The notes below the pieces were generated by a model. The model was not told where the DNA came from, searched no databases, and worked only from the letters and a program-made list of their open reading frames with translations. Made by a program: the position numbers and the translations under genes. From Celeribacter baekdonensis (GTDB lineage Bacteria; Pseudomonadota; Alphaproteobacteria; Rhodobacterales; Rhodobacteraceae), in the NCBI RefSeq assembly GCF_900102315.1, contig NZ_FNBL01000001.1:62001-126000 (forward strand): 64,000 nt of DNA. The letters are read 5' to 3'. Shown here in pieces: positions 33,233-41,902 of this stretch (position 1 is its first letter; each line of letters starts with the position of its first letter).

Positions 33233-34624
33233 ATGAGTGACAATCATTTGCCCACCGCAGAGCTTCAGGCGCTTGACGCCGCCCACCATATGCACCCGTT
33301 CACAGACAGCGCGGAACTGGCCAAGAAAGGTGCGCGGATCATCACCTCCGCCAAGGGCGTGTGGCTGACCGACAGCGACGGCTGCGTGATCCTTGATGCG
33401 ATGGCGGGGCTTTGGTGTGTCAATATCGGGTACGGGCGTCAGGAATTGGTCGACGTCGCCGCCCGCCAGATGTTGCAATTGCCGTTCTACAACACCTTTT
33501 TCCAAACATCGACCGTGCCCGCGATCATGCTGGCCAAACGTCTGGCCGAGCTTGCGCCGGGTGATTTGAACCATGTGTTTTTCAACGGCTCTGGCTCGGA
33601 TTCCAACGACACAAACCTGCGCATGGTGCGCCATTATTGGGCCGCCAAGGGCCAGCCGGAGCGTTCCATCGTAATCTCGCGCTGGAATGGCTATCATGGC
33701 TCGACCATGGGGGCGGCCTCTTTGGGCGGGATGAAGGGCATGCATGCCCAAGGCGGTCTGCCGATCCCCGGCATCGTGCATATTGATCAGCCTGATTGGT
33801 GGTCCGAAGGCGGCGATAGGACACCCGAAGATTTCGGGCTTGAACGGGCCCGTCAACTGGAGGCGAAAATCCTTGAGCTTGGCGCCGATAAGGTCGCGGC
33901 CTTTATCGCGGAACCAGTCCAAGGCGCAGGCGGCGTGATCGTGCCCCCCGTCACCTACTGGCCTGAAATTCAACGTATTTGTAAGCAATATGGCATCCTG
34001 TTGATCGCCGACGAAGTGATCACTGGCTTTGGCCGCACCGGCAACTGGTTCGGCTGTCAAACCATGGGCTTCACCCCCGACATCATGACCTGCGCCAAGG
34101 GCATCACCTCGGGCTATATCCCCTTGGGCGCGTCCATTGTCTCGGACGAGATTTTCAACACGCTCGATGCCGCCGACGAATTCGCCCATGGCTATACCTA
34201 TGCCGGGCATCCGGTGGCTTGTGCCGTGGCGCTCGAAAACCTGCGCTTGCTGGACGAAGACGGCATCATTGAGCGCGCCGGGTCTGACATCGCGCCTTAT
34301 CTCAAGGAAAAATGGGAAAGCCTGACCGATCACCCGCTGGTCGGAGAGGCGAAAATCGTCGGTCTCATGGGCTCCATCGCCCTGACGCCAAACAAAGCCA
34401 CCCGCGCCAAATTCGCAAGCCCCACAGGCACTGTCGGCTATTACTGTCGCGAGCGTTGTTTTGCCAATAATCTGGTGATGCGCCATGTTGGCGACCGGAT
34501 GATCATCTCACCGCCCTTGATCATCACCAAGGCGGAAATTGACATCCTGATCGATCGTGCGCGGCTCTCGCTGGATGAAACTCTGGCCTATCTCAACGCG
34601 GAGGGGCTGAACGTTTCAGCGTAA
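33233..34624 (+). CDS. Class III aminotransferase, putrescine/amine-pyruvate type
   Basis: A 463-aa PLP-dependent omega-aminotransferase resembling putrescine-pyruvate aminotransferase SpuC and related omega-amino acid/taurine-pyruvate enzymes. Seen: the N-terminal HHMHPFTDSAELAKKGARII, a substrate-binding MAGLWCVNIGYGR (about 57-69), NGSGSDSNDTNLRMVRHYW (about 118-136), Asp260 in LLIADEVITGFGRTG and the PLP lysine Lys289 in CAKGITSGYIPLG. It starts an operon with an FAD amine oxidase (5-bp gap) and an aldehyde dehydrogenase, so it probably deaminates a diamine or omega-amino compound to an aldehyde. Confidence 0.85.
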   Translation: MSDNHLPTAELQALDAAHHMHPFTDSAELAKKGARIITSAKGVWLTDSDGCVILDAMAGLWCVNIGYGRQELVDVAARQMLQLPFYNTFFQTSTVPAIMLAKRLAELAPGDLNHVFFNGSGSDSNDTNLRMVRHYWAAKGQPERSIVISRWNGYHGSTMGAASLGGMKGMHAQGGLPIPGIVHIDQPDWWSEGGDRTPEDFGLERARQLEAKILELGADKVAAFIAEPVQGAGGVIVPPVTYWPEIQRICKQYGILLIADEVITGFGRTGNWFGCQTMGFTPDIMTCAKGITSGYIPLGASIVSDEIFNTLDAADEFAHGYTYAGHPVACAVALENLRLLDEDGIIERAGSDIAPYLKEKWESLTDHPLVGEAKIVGLMGSIALTPNKATRAKFASPTGTVGYYCRERCFANNLVMRHVGDRMIISPPLIITKAEIDILIDRARLSLDETLAYLNAEGLNVSA

Positions 34625-34628
34625 TCTC

Positions 34629-35930
34629 ATGGACATTCTCACCATCAACGACACGCCCGGCCAACACCCCCGCTCCTTTTACGCCGCCACAGCCGAAGTG
34701 CCCGGTCCTTACCCTGCGGCCGAAGGCGCGATCAAGGCCGATGTCTGCGTCGTTGGCGGCGGCTACGGTGGGCTGTCTGCGGCGCTGCATTTGGCGCGTC
34801 AGGGCTTGGATGTGGTGCTTTTGGAGGCCTCGCGGGTCGGCTCCGGCGCCTCTGGTCGCAATGGCGGTCAGGTCTCCACCGGGCAGCGGTTGGAACAGGG
34901 CGATCTTGAGACGCTCGTCGGTCTCGACACCGCGCGTGTGCTTTGGGACATGGGATCTGAGGCGGTCGATCTGGTCAAGGCGTTGATCCATGAGGATGGC
35001 GATGGCTGTGGCTGGACCGATGGCGTCATTCACGCCAATCACCGCGCCCGCTATGGTGCCCATTCCAAGGCCCATGTGGAGCATCTCAATACCACCTATG
35101 GCTATGATAAAATCCGCTTTCTCTCGCGCGACGAAATCCATCATGAGGTCGGCAGCCCGGGCTATCATTCCGGGTCTCTGGACATGGGATCGGGGCACCT
35201 TCATCCGCTGCGCTACGCCTTTGCTCTGGCGCGTTTGGCCGAGGCGGCAGGTGTGCGGATGTTTGAAACCTCGCGCGTCACCAAGGTGGACACAGCGGCG
35301 AAACCACGGGTTCACACCGTGTCTGCCCTGATCGAGGCGGATCATTTGATCCTGGCGCTCAACGGTTATCACAACAACCTGTTGCCCACGGTCAGCCGTC
35401 GCGTGATGCCGATCAATAATTTTATCGCGGTGACGGAACCCCTGCCCCAAGATCTCGCCAACAGCTTGATCCCAAACCGCTATGCCGTGGCTGACTCGCG
35501 CTTTGTGATCAATTATTTCCGCCTCTCCGAGGACAATCGGATGATTTTCGGCGGTGGCGAAAGCTATGGTTACAAATTCCCAACTGACTTGCGTGCCAAG
35601 GTGCGCGGGCCAATGTTGGAGGTGTTTCCACAACTCGAATCGGCCAAAATCGACTACGCATGGGGCGGCACTTTGGGCATCACCATGTCGCGCCTGCCGC
35701 ATTTTGACCGGCTTGGCCCCTCTGCCCTCTCCATTGCCGGGTTTTCCGGTCAGGGCGTGGCGCTGGCAACCCTCGCGGGTAAAATCGCCGCCGAGGCCAT
35801 CGCCGGTCAGGCCGCGCGGTTCGATGTCATCAACCACCTGCCGACGCCGGGGTTTCCGGGCGGGCCAAAGCTGCGCACACCGCTTTTGGTTGCGGCGATG
35901 ACGTGGTATGCTTTGCGTGACAAGTTCTAA
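34629..35930 (+). CDS. FAD-dependent amine oxidase (PuuB/DAO family)
   Basis: A 433-aa flavoprotein of the DAO family, closest in layout to gamma-glutamylputrescine oxidase PuuB. It oxidises a secondary or primary amine to an aldehyde with release of hydrogen peroxide. Seen: the dinucleotide fold ADVCVVGGGYGGLSAALHLARQG (about 37-59), SGRNGGQVSTGQR (about 75-87) typical of PuuB-like proteins, and the C-terminal FSGQGVALATLAGKIAAEAI FAD site. It follows the aminotransferase by 4 bp. PuuA (gamma-glutamylputrescine synthetase) is not in the window, so the exact substrate is open. Confidence 0.83.
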   Translation: MDILTINDTPGQHPRSFYAATAEVPGPYPAAEGAIKADVCVVGGGYGGLSAALHLARQGLDVVLLEASRVGSGASGRNGGQVSTGQRLEQGDLETLVGLDTARVLWDMGSEAVDLVKALIHEDGDGCGWTDGVIHANHRARYGAHSKAHVEHLNTTYGYDKIRFLSRDEIHHEVGSPGYHSGSLDMGSGHLHPLRYAFALARLAEAAGVRMFETSRVTKVDTAAKPRVHTVSALIEADHLILALNGYHNNLLPTVSRRVMPINNFIAVTEPLPQDLANSLIPNRYAVADSRFVINYFRLSEDNRMIFGGGESYGYKFPTDLRAKVRGPMLEVFPQLESAKIDYAWGGTLGITMSRLPHFDRLGPSALSIAGFSGQGVALATLAGKIAAEAIAGQAARFDVINHLPTPGFPGGPKLRTPLLVAAMTWYALRDKF

Positions 35931-35956
35931 GAAATTCAAACAGATATGAGGCTCAC

Positions 35957-37384
35957 ATGACGGAATTGAAAACGGATCGCTTCTATATCGGCGGGCAATG
36001 GGTCGCACCTCAGGGGGGGGAGACGCTTGATGTGATCAACCCGGCGACGGAGGAAATCTTTGCCTCTGTCGCCATGGGCACCACTGCCGATGTGGACGCC
36101 GCCGTGGCCGCGGCCAAAGCCGCCTTCCCGGCCTTTTCACGCACCACGAAAGCGGAGCGTCTGGAGCTTTTGGCCGCGATCCGAAGCGCCTACCAAGCGC
36201 GGTATGACGAGATGGCCCAAGCGATTTCCGAGGAAATGGGCGCGCCGATTTCGCTCTCGGACCGGGCGCAGGCTGCGGTTGGCATTGGCCATTTGGACGG
36301 TGTGGTCAAGGCGCTTGAAACCTTTGAATTTGAACACAAAAACGCTGTGGGCGATGTGATCCTGCATGAGCCGATTGGTGTTTGTGGTTTTATCACGCCA
36401 TGGAACTGGCCGATCAACCAGATCGCGCTCAAGGTCATTCCGGCGATTGCCGCAGGCTGTACGATGGTGCTCAAACCCTCCGAGTTGACGCCGATGAGCG
36501 CGCTTTTATACGCAGAGATTTTGGCAGACGCCGGTGTGCCCGCAGGCGTGTTCAACCTTGTGAACGGCGATGGGCCGACCGTCGGTGCGGCGATTTCGAG
36601 CCACCCGGATGTGGCGATGATCTCCTTTACCGGCTCGACCCGTGCAGGCGTGGAAATTTCCAAAGCCGCCGCTGCCACGGTCAAACGTGTGACGTTGGAA
36701 TTGGGCGGCAAATCCCCCAACATCCTGTTGGACGATTGCGATTTGGACGCGGCGGTCAAACGCGGCGTGCGCCATTGTTTCCAAAACACTGGCCAAAGCT
36801 GCAATGCGCCAACGCGGATGTTGGTGCCCGCAAGCCAATATGAGGCGGCGATGGAGATTGCCAAAGAGGCCGCAGAGGCCACCACGGTGGGGCTGCCGTC
36901 GCTGCCCGGCTCCCACATTGGTCCGCTGGTGTCACAGATGCAATATGACCGGGTGCAAAGCCTGATTCAGGTCGGGATTGAGGACGGTGCGCGCGTGGTT
37001 GCGGGCGGTCTTGGCCGTCCAGAGGGATTTAATCGTGGCTATTTCTGCCGTCCCACCGTGTTCGGCGACGTGACCAATGACATGCGCATCGCACAAGAAG
37101 AGGTGTTTGGCCCGGTTTTGGTGATGATCGCCTATCAGGACGACGCGGACGCCGTGCGCATCGCCAATGACACGCCATACGGGTTGGCCGCCTATATCCA
37201 GACCGGCGATGAGGCCCGCGGGCTGGCCATGGCGCGCGACATTCGCGCGGGCATGGTGCATCTCAATGGTTCGGACATTTCTTATGGCTCACCTTTTGGG
37301 GGCTATAAACTGTCAGGCAATGGTCGCGAAGGCGGTGTCTACGGCATCGAAGATTTCTGTGAAATCAAGGCGATATCCGTTTAA
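35957..37384 (+). CDS. Aldehyde dehydrogenase family protein
   Basis: A 475-aa NAD(P)-dependent aldehyde dehydrogenase. Seen: the coenzyme/anion site ITPWNWPINQIALKVIPAIAAG, catalytic Glu248 in TLELGGKSPN and the nucleophile Cys282 in NTGQSCNAPTRM, plus the C-terminal GGYKLSGNGREGG. All active-site residues are present. As the third gene after an aminotransferase and an amine oxidase, it would oxidise the resulting aminoaldehyde to an acid. It is convergent with a GntR regulator. Confidence 0.88.
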   Translation: MTELKTDRFYIGGQWVAPQGGETLDVINPATEEIFASVAMGTTADVDAAVAAAKAAFPAFSRTTKAERLELLAAIRSAYQARYDEMAQAISEEMGAPISLSDRAQAAVGIGHLDGVVKALETFEFEHKNAVGDVILHEPIGVCGFITPWNWPINQIALKVIPAIAAGCTMVLKPSELTPMSALLYAEILADAGVPAGVFNLVNGDGPTVGAAISSHPDVAMISFTGSTRAGVEISKAAAATVKRVTLELGGKSPNILLDDCDLDAAVKRGVRHCFQNTGQSCNAPTRMLVPASQYEAAMEIAKEAAEATTVGLPSLPGSHIGPLVSQMQYDRVQSLIQVGIEDGARVVAGGLGRPEGFNRGYFCRPTVFGDVTNDMRIAQEEVFGPVLVMIAYQDDADAVRIANDTPYGLAAYIQTGDEARGLAMARDIRAGMVHLNGSDISYGSPFGGYKLSGNGREGGVYGIEDFCEIKAISV

Positions 37385-37408
37385 GTTCAGGTTATGCCTA
37401 AACCGCAG

Positions 37409-38077
37409 TTACACCAATGACGCGCCGTCTGAAAGGATGGCGCGGACGTTTTCCATCCCCTGCAACACATCAGCCCGGATTGCCTCCGCCGCTGCATCTG
37501 CGTCCCTGACGCGCAGCGCGGCGATGGCGGCCATATGCATATCCGGCAGGTTTTGTGTGCCAAACCGCGTACACATCACCCGCAGCGCCGGGGCCGAACG
37601 CAGCCACAGCGCATCGACGATGGGTCCAATCACCTCGGCCTGTGCCGGGGCGTACAGCGCCATGTGAAACCGGTGATTGTGGATCATATATCCACGGGTG
37701 TCGCCCGCGCGCATCGACTCGTCAATCGCCTCATCTATCTCTTCTAAGGCTGTTATGTCCTCCGCGGAAATGCACATCGCCGCACGTCGCGCCAATTCGG
37801 GCTCCAGGCTACAACGGGCGAGGATCAACTCGTCCACTTGCGCCAGCGTCAGTACGGGCACCGTCACCCGGCGGTTGCCATGGAAAATCAAAGCGCCCTC
37901 TGAGGTCAGCCGACGAATGGCCTCGCGCACGGGTGTCATGCCGGAGCCGAGTTGGTCAATCAGCCCTTGGATGGTGACAGGTTGGCCGGGCACCAGATCG
38001 CCAGAGAGGATCAGATCACGAATCCCGCGATAGGTGCGCAGGTGGGCAGGTTCCTTTACTTGGATGGCCGTCATCAT
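37409..38077 (-). CDS. GntR family (FCD) transcriptional regulator
   Basis: A 222-aa regulator with an N-terminal winged helix (YRGIRDLILSGDLVPGQPVTIQGLIDQLGSGMTPVREAIRRLTSEGALIF) and an FCD ligand-binding domain with metal-binding residues around NHRFHMALYAPA. Its gene is convergent with the amine-catabolic operon, ending 24 bp from its stop, and it is the likely local regulator, although control from this arrangement is inferred. The second codon is also Met, so the start may be 38074. Confidence 0.83.
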   Translation of the reverse strand: MMTAIQVKEPAHLRTYRGIRDLILSGDLVPGQPVTIQGLIDQLGSGMTPVREAIRRLTSEGALIFHGNRRVTVPVLTLAQVDELILARCSLEPELARRAAMCISAEDITALEEIDEAIDESMRAGDTRGYMIHNHRFHMALYAPAQAEVIGPIVDALWLRSAPALRVMCTRFGTQNLPDMHMAAIAALRVRDADAAAEAIRADVLQGMENVRAILSDGASLV

Positions 38078-38250
38078 CGTCTTGATCCTTCGCGGTGCAT
38101 CTGTCTCTTATTTGATCCCTTAAAGGGTTTCGCGAAAAACGTGAATCAAAACTTTGCTGTTGCTGGCGAAGAACGGAAGGGTGTTGCCAGTCTTTGCATC
38201 AAGTGATGCCATGGCGTGGCACGTTGCCCGAGCACACGCCCGCTCAAGAC

Positions 38251-38290
38251 AAAAACACCGCCCCTTTTGTGAAGGGCGGTGTGTGTTTTA
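38251..38290 (-). terminator. Intrinsic terminator of the pst-pho operon
   Basis: A CACCGCCC / GGGCGGTG stem with a 10-nt loop (38256-38281), followed on the minus strand by a T-run. It lies just after the phoB stop. Confidence 0.85.
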
Positions 38291-38309
38291 TTTTGCAAGA
38301 ACGGGGCGC

Positions 38310-38999
38310 TTAGCCGAGCGCGTACCCTGCCCCACGCACGGTGCGCACCGGGTCGATGCCGCCATATTGGCACAACGCCTTGCGCAAACGGCCGATATGG
38401 ACATCGACGGTGCGGGTGTCGACATAGATGTCGCGGCCCCAGACCCGATCCAAAAGCTGTTCGCGCGACCAGACCCGGCCCGGTTTTTCCATGAAGGTGG
38501 ACAACAGGCGGAATTCGGTCGGCCCAAGTTTCAAAGAGCTTTCGCCACGTGTCACCCGATGGGTTTCGGAATCAAGGCGGATGTCTTCGAATTCCAACAC
38601 CTGCCCCGCCGCCGCCGGACGCACGCGCCGCAATTGCGTGCGCACCCGTGCCATAAGTTCGATCACCGAATAGGGTTTGACCACATAGTCATCCGCTCCG
38701 GTCTCTAACCCCCGCACCCGGTCCACTTCTTCAGAACGGGCCGACAGCATGATGACCGGAATGTCGCGCGTGTCCGCACGGGTTTTCAAACGGCGGCAAA
38801 TCTCGATGCCGGACACGCCAGGGAGCATCCAATCGAGCACGATGATATCGGGCTGATCTTCGTCCACAAACAACAGGGCATCATCGCCATTCTCGGCTTT
38901 CGAGACGACAAATCCTTCGGCTTCGAGGTTATAGGCCAAAACCTCTCGCTGGGCAGGTTCGTCTTCGACCACCAGAACGCGGGGTTGATCAGCGGCCAT
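38310..38999 (-). CDS. phoB: Phosphate regulon response regulator PhoB
   Basis: A 229-aa OmpR/PhoB-type response regulator. Seen: receiver domain with acidic pocket VVEDE (10-14), phosphoacceptor Asp56 in IIVLDWMLPGVSG, Lys in VVKPYS (about 107-112) and a C-terminal winged helix ending GRDIYVDTRTVDVHIGRLRKAL...VRTVRGAGYAL. Phosphorylated by PhoR under low phosphate, it binds Pho boxes such as those before pstS and phoR here. Its start overlaps the phoU stop by one base (TAATG). Confidence 0.96.
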   Translation of the reverse strand: MAADQPRVLVVEDEPAQREVLAYNLEAEGFVVSKAENGDDALLFVDEDQPDIIVLDWMLPGVSGIEICRRLKTRADTRDIPVIMLSARSEEVDRVRGLETGADDYVVKPYSVIELMARVRTQLRRVRPAAAGQVLEFEDIRLDSETHRVTRGESSLKLGPTEFRLLSTFMEKPGRVWSREQLLDRVWGRDIYVDTRTVDVHIGRLRKALCQYGGIDPVRTVRGAGYALG

Positions 39000-39724
39000 T
39001 ATTCGTCCTCCACATCCATCATTCTCTGTGACGTGATGTCGCCTTTCGGGCGCGCATCCTCGGGCAACTCGCCGGTGGTGAGGTAGATCACCTGTTCCGC
39101 GATCGAGGTGGCATGATCCCCCATGCGTTCGATGTTTTTGGCGATGAAATGCAGGTGCATACAGGCGGTGATGTTGCGCGGATCTTCCATCATATAGGTG
39201 AGGAATTCGCGGAACAGCGCGTTGTACATCTGATCGACATCGAGGTCACGGTGACGGACTTCGTTGGCCATGCCGACATCGCGCTGGATATAGGCATCAA
39301 GCGCCAGTTTGAGCATTTCTTCGACTTCGCGCGCCATGCGACGGATCGAGGTGGCGGCCCCCGTGATCGGGTTCATATTGACCAAAACCCCGGTGCGTTT
39401 GGCGAGGTTTTTGGCGTAATCGCCACAGCGCTCAAGGTTGGTGGAGATTTTCATCACCGTTAACACCGTGCGCAAATCGCCCGCTGTCGGAGAGCGCAAA
39501 GCGATGAGGCGCGCGGCCTCCTCGTTCACTTCCTCTTCCAGCTTGTCGATGATTTTGTCGGATTTGCGAACCTTTTCGGCCAGCTCCACATCGCGCTCTT
39601 CAAGCGCTTGAGCGGCGTCTTTGATATTGGCTTCAACCAACCCGCCCATTTTCATGATCAGGGCCTGAATGGCCTCCAGATCACGATCAAAAGCAGAGGC
39701 AATATGTTTGTTATCGTTATGCAT
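38999..39724 (-). CDS. phoU: Phosphate signalling regulator PhoU
   Basis: A 241-aa cytoplasmic protein of two three-helix PhoU repeats that links the Pst transporter to PhoR and keeps the Pho regulon off when phosphate is plentiful. Seen: FDRDLEAIQALIMKMGGLVEANIKDAAQALEERD in the first repeat, EEAARLIALRSPTAGDLRTVLTVMKISTNLERCGDYAKNLAKR (metal-binding ExxRxGD) and the second-repeat NIERMGDHATSIAEQVIYL. It sits between pstB and phoB in the usual order. Confidence 0.96.
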   Translation of the reverse strand: MHNDNKHIASAFDRDLEAIQALIMKMGGLVEANIKDAAQALEERDVELAEKVRKSDKIIDKLEEEVNEEAARLIALRSPTAGDLRTVLTVMKISTNLERCGDYAKNLAKRTGVLVNMNPITGAATSIRRMAREVEEMLKLALDAYIQRDVGMANEVRHRDLDVDQMYNALFREFLTYMMEDPRNITACMHLHFIAKNIERMGDHATSIAEQVIYLTTGELPEDARPKGDITSQRMMDVEDE

Positions 39725-39735
39725 TTCTATCTCCC

Positions 39736-40533
39736 TTAGCCGATCCGGCCGGTGATGTAGCTTTCAGTGCGCTCATCTTTCGGGTTGGTGAAAATCTGCT
39801 GTGTGTCACCGTATTCAACCAGGTTCCCAAGGTGGAAAAACGCGGTCTTTTGGCTGACGCGCGCGGCCTGTTGCATCGAGTGGGTCACGATCACCACAGA
39901 GAAGTTTTCGCGCAGCTCGTCAATCAATTCCTCGACTTGCAGTGTGGCAATCGGGTCAAGGGCGGAACAAGGTTCGTCCATCAACAGCACTTCGGGCTCG
40001 GTCGCCACAGCGCGCGCGATGCACAGACGCTGTTGTTGCCCGCCCGAAAGACCCGTTCCGGGGGCCTGAAGACGGTCTTTGACCTCGTCCCAAATTGCGG
40101 CACGGCGCAGGGATTTTTCAACGATCACGTCCAAATCCGCTTTCGATCCGGCCAGCCCGTGAATGCGCGGCCCGTAGGCGACGTTGTCATAGATGGATTT
40201 CGGGAACGGGTTCGGTTTTTGGAACACCATACCCACTTTCGCGCGCAATTGCACCGGATCGACGCGTTTGTCGTAAATGTCCTCTTGGTCGAGCAAAATC
40301 TTGCCCTCCACCCGACAGACATCAATCGTGTCGTTCATCCGGTTCAAACAGCGCAGGAAGGTGGACTTGCCACAGCCCGACGGGCCGATAAAGGCGGTGA
40401 CGGTTTTGTCTTTGATCTCGACATCCACGTCTTTGATCGCGTGGGTGTCGCCGTAAAAAACCTGTACGCCTTTGGCTGAGATTTTGGTGTCATTCATGTC
40501 CACGTCTCTTTTCACAATTCGCATATCGTTCAT
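39736..40533 (-). CDS. pstB: Phosphate ABC transporter ATP-binding protein PstB
   Basis: A 265-aa ATPase of the high-affinity phosphate importer. Seen: Walker [21 protein letters not shown] (about 51-70), signature [16 protein letters not shown] and Walker [16 protein letters not shown] (the Cys after EP is typical of PstB), plus the H-loop [15 protein letters not shown] downstream in-frame ATG at 40497 would also give a normal N-terminus. It is in the operon phoR-pstSCAB-phoU-phoB. Confidence 0.96.
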   Translation of the reverse strand: MNDMRIVKRDVDMNDTKISAKGVQVFYGDTHAIKDVDVEIKDKTVTAFIGPSGCGKSTFLRCLNRMNDTIDVCRVEGKILLDQEDIYDKRVDPVQLRAKVGMVFQKPNPFPKSIYDNVAYGPRIHGLAGSKADLDVIVEKSLRRAAIWDEVKDRLQAPGTGLSGGQQQRLCIARAVATEPEVLLMDEPCSALDPIATLQVEELIDELRENFSVVIVTHSMQQAARVSQKTAFFHLGNLVEYGDTQQIFTNPKDERTESYITGRIG

Positions 40534-40546
40534 GGCTCAGACCTCA

Positions 40547-41902
40547 TTACCAGCGACGCTCAAAGCGGCGGCGCAGAATGACGGCGATGATGTTCATCGT
40601 CATCAGGAACAAAAGAAGGATGATGATGCCGCCCCATGCCCGTTCATAATAGGCAGGATCGGCACGTTTGGCCCATTCGTAAATCTGGGCCGGCATGGCG
40701 GAGTTCGGATCAAGAAAGCCGGAGGCGATCCCGTCGGGCATGTTGGAGGCGATAAAGCCCACCATCCCGATCAACAGCAAAGGTGCGGTTTCGCCCAAAG
40801 CCTGCGCCAGACCGATGATGGTCCCGGTCAAGATCCCCGGCATCGCCAAGGGCAGCACATGGTGGAACACCGATTGCATTTTCGAGGCCCCGACACCCAA
40901 AGCGGCATCGCGGATCGACGGCGGCACCGCTTTCAGCGAGGCGCGGGTCGAAATGATGATCGTCGGCAGGGTCATCAACGTCAACACCAAACCACCGACC
41001 AAAGGCGCCGATTGCGGCAGGTGCACGAACTGGATGAACACGGCCAGACCAAGGATGCCGAAGACGATCGAAGGCACCGCCGCGAGGTTTGAAATATTGA
41101 CCTCGATGAGATCGGTAAAGCGGTTTTGCGGCGCGAACTCTTCGAGGTAGATCGAGGTGGCCACGCCAATCGGCAGCGACAGAAAAAGCACCACGATCAT
41201 CATGAACAGCGAGCCCATCATGGAGACCCCGATCCCGGCCTGTTCCGGACGGCTTTCGGACGCGTCGGAGCCAAAGATGAAATCGGCGTTGAATGTGGTT
41301 GCCATCAACCCGGCCTTTGCCATCGCATCGGCGATGTCGAGATGCTCGGCGTCGAGGTTTTTGTCGCGGATCAAATCCTCGCGTGTCACACGGCCTTTGA
41401 AATAGCCGTCAACCCGCGAGGACGCCAAGAGGCGGAACTCGACCGATGTGCCAACGCGCGAGGGATCGGCCAAAACCGTGTCGCGCACTTGGGCAGCCAC
41501 AGAGGAGGACAGGAGTTTTTCAACGTCCTTTTCCTTTTTGAACGGGATGGCAATGCCTGCGTCTTTCAGTGCCGTGATCAACGCGTTGGTCACCACCGGC
41601 TTATAGCCAAAGGTGGAGACTTTCGACATCTCATCCACATTGCGGTTGCCGGTTTTGTCCAAAGCAGACTCGGTCAATTCCACCGGAATGGTGATGAAGG
41701 TCTGTTTGAACGCCGGAGTGCCGTTGGAGAAAATCGCCACAAGCAAAGCGATAAGGAAGAACAAGCCAATCGCAATCGCGGCCACGCCATAGGCTTTGAA
41801 CCGGACCTCGGATTGGTTGCGCCGTTTTGTGCGTTTGGTTTCGTCATAGAGCGATGAGGTGCTCTTTGGGGTCGGTTGCGTATTTGCGGTCATATCGGAC
41901 AT
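40547..41902 (-). CDS. pstA: Phosphate ABC transporter permease PstA
   Basis: A 451-aa inner-membrane permease. The C-terminal half (from about residue 225) is the normal PstA core with six membrane segments, and the EAA-like coupling loop is visible at ALGVGASKMQSVFHHVLPLAMPGILTG. The N-terminal half holds one membrane segment (about 37-60) and a roughly 150-residue periplasmic insertion, making it much longer than the enterobacterial protein; this long form is usual in alphaproteobacteria. Its ATG overlaps the pstC stop (TAATG). Confidence 0.93.
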   Translation of the reverse strand: MSDMTANTQPTPKSTSSLYDETKRTKRRNQSEVRFKAYGVAAIAIGLFFLIALLVAIFSNGTPAFKQTFITIPVELTESALDKTGNRNVDEMSKVSTFGYKPVVTNALITALKDAGIAIPFKKEKDVEKLLSSSVAAQVRDTVLADPSRVGTSVEFRLLASSRVDGYFKGRVTREDLIRDKNLDAEHLDIADAMAKAGLMATTFNADFIFGSDASESRPEQAGIGVSMMGSLFMMIVVLFLSLPIGVATSIYLEEFAPQNRFTDLIEVNISNLAAVPSIVFGILGLAVFIQFVHLPQSAPLVGGLVLTLMTLPTIIISTRASLKAVPPSIRDAALGVGASKMQSVFHHVLPLAMPGILTGTIIGLAQALGETAPLLLIGMVGFIASNMPDGIASGFLDPNSAMPAQIYEWAKRADPAYYERAWGGIIILLLFLMTMNIIAVILRRRFERRW

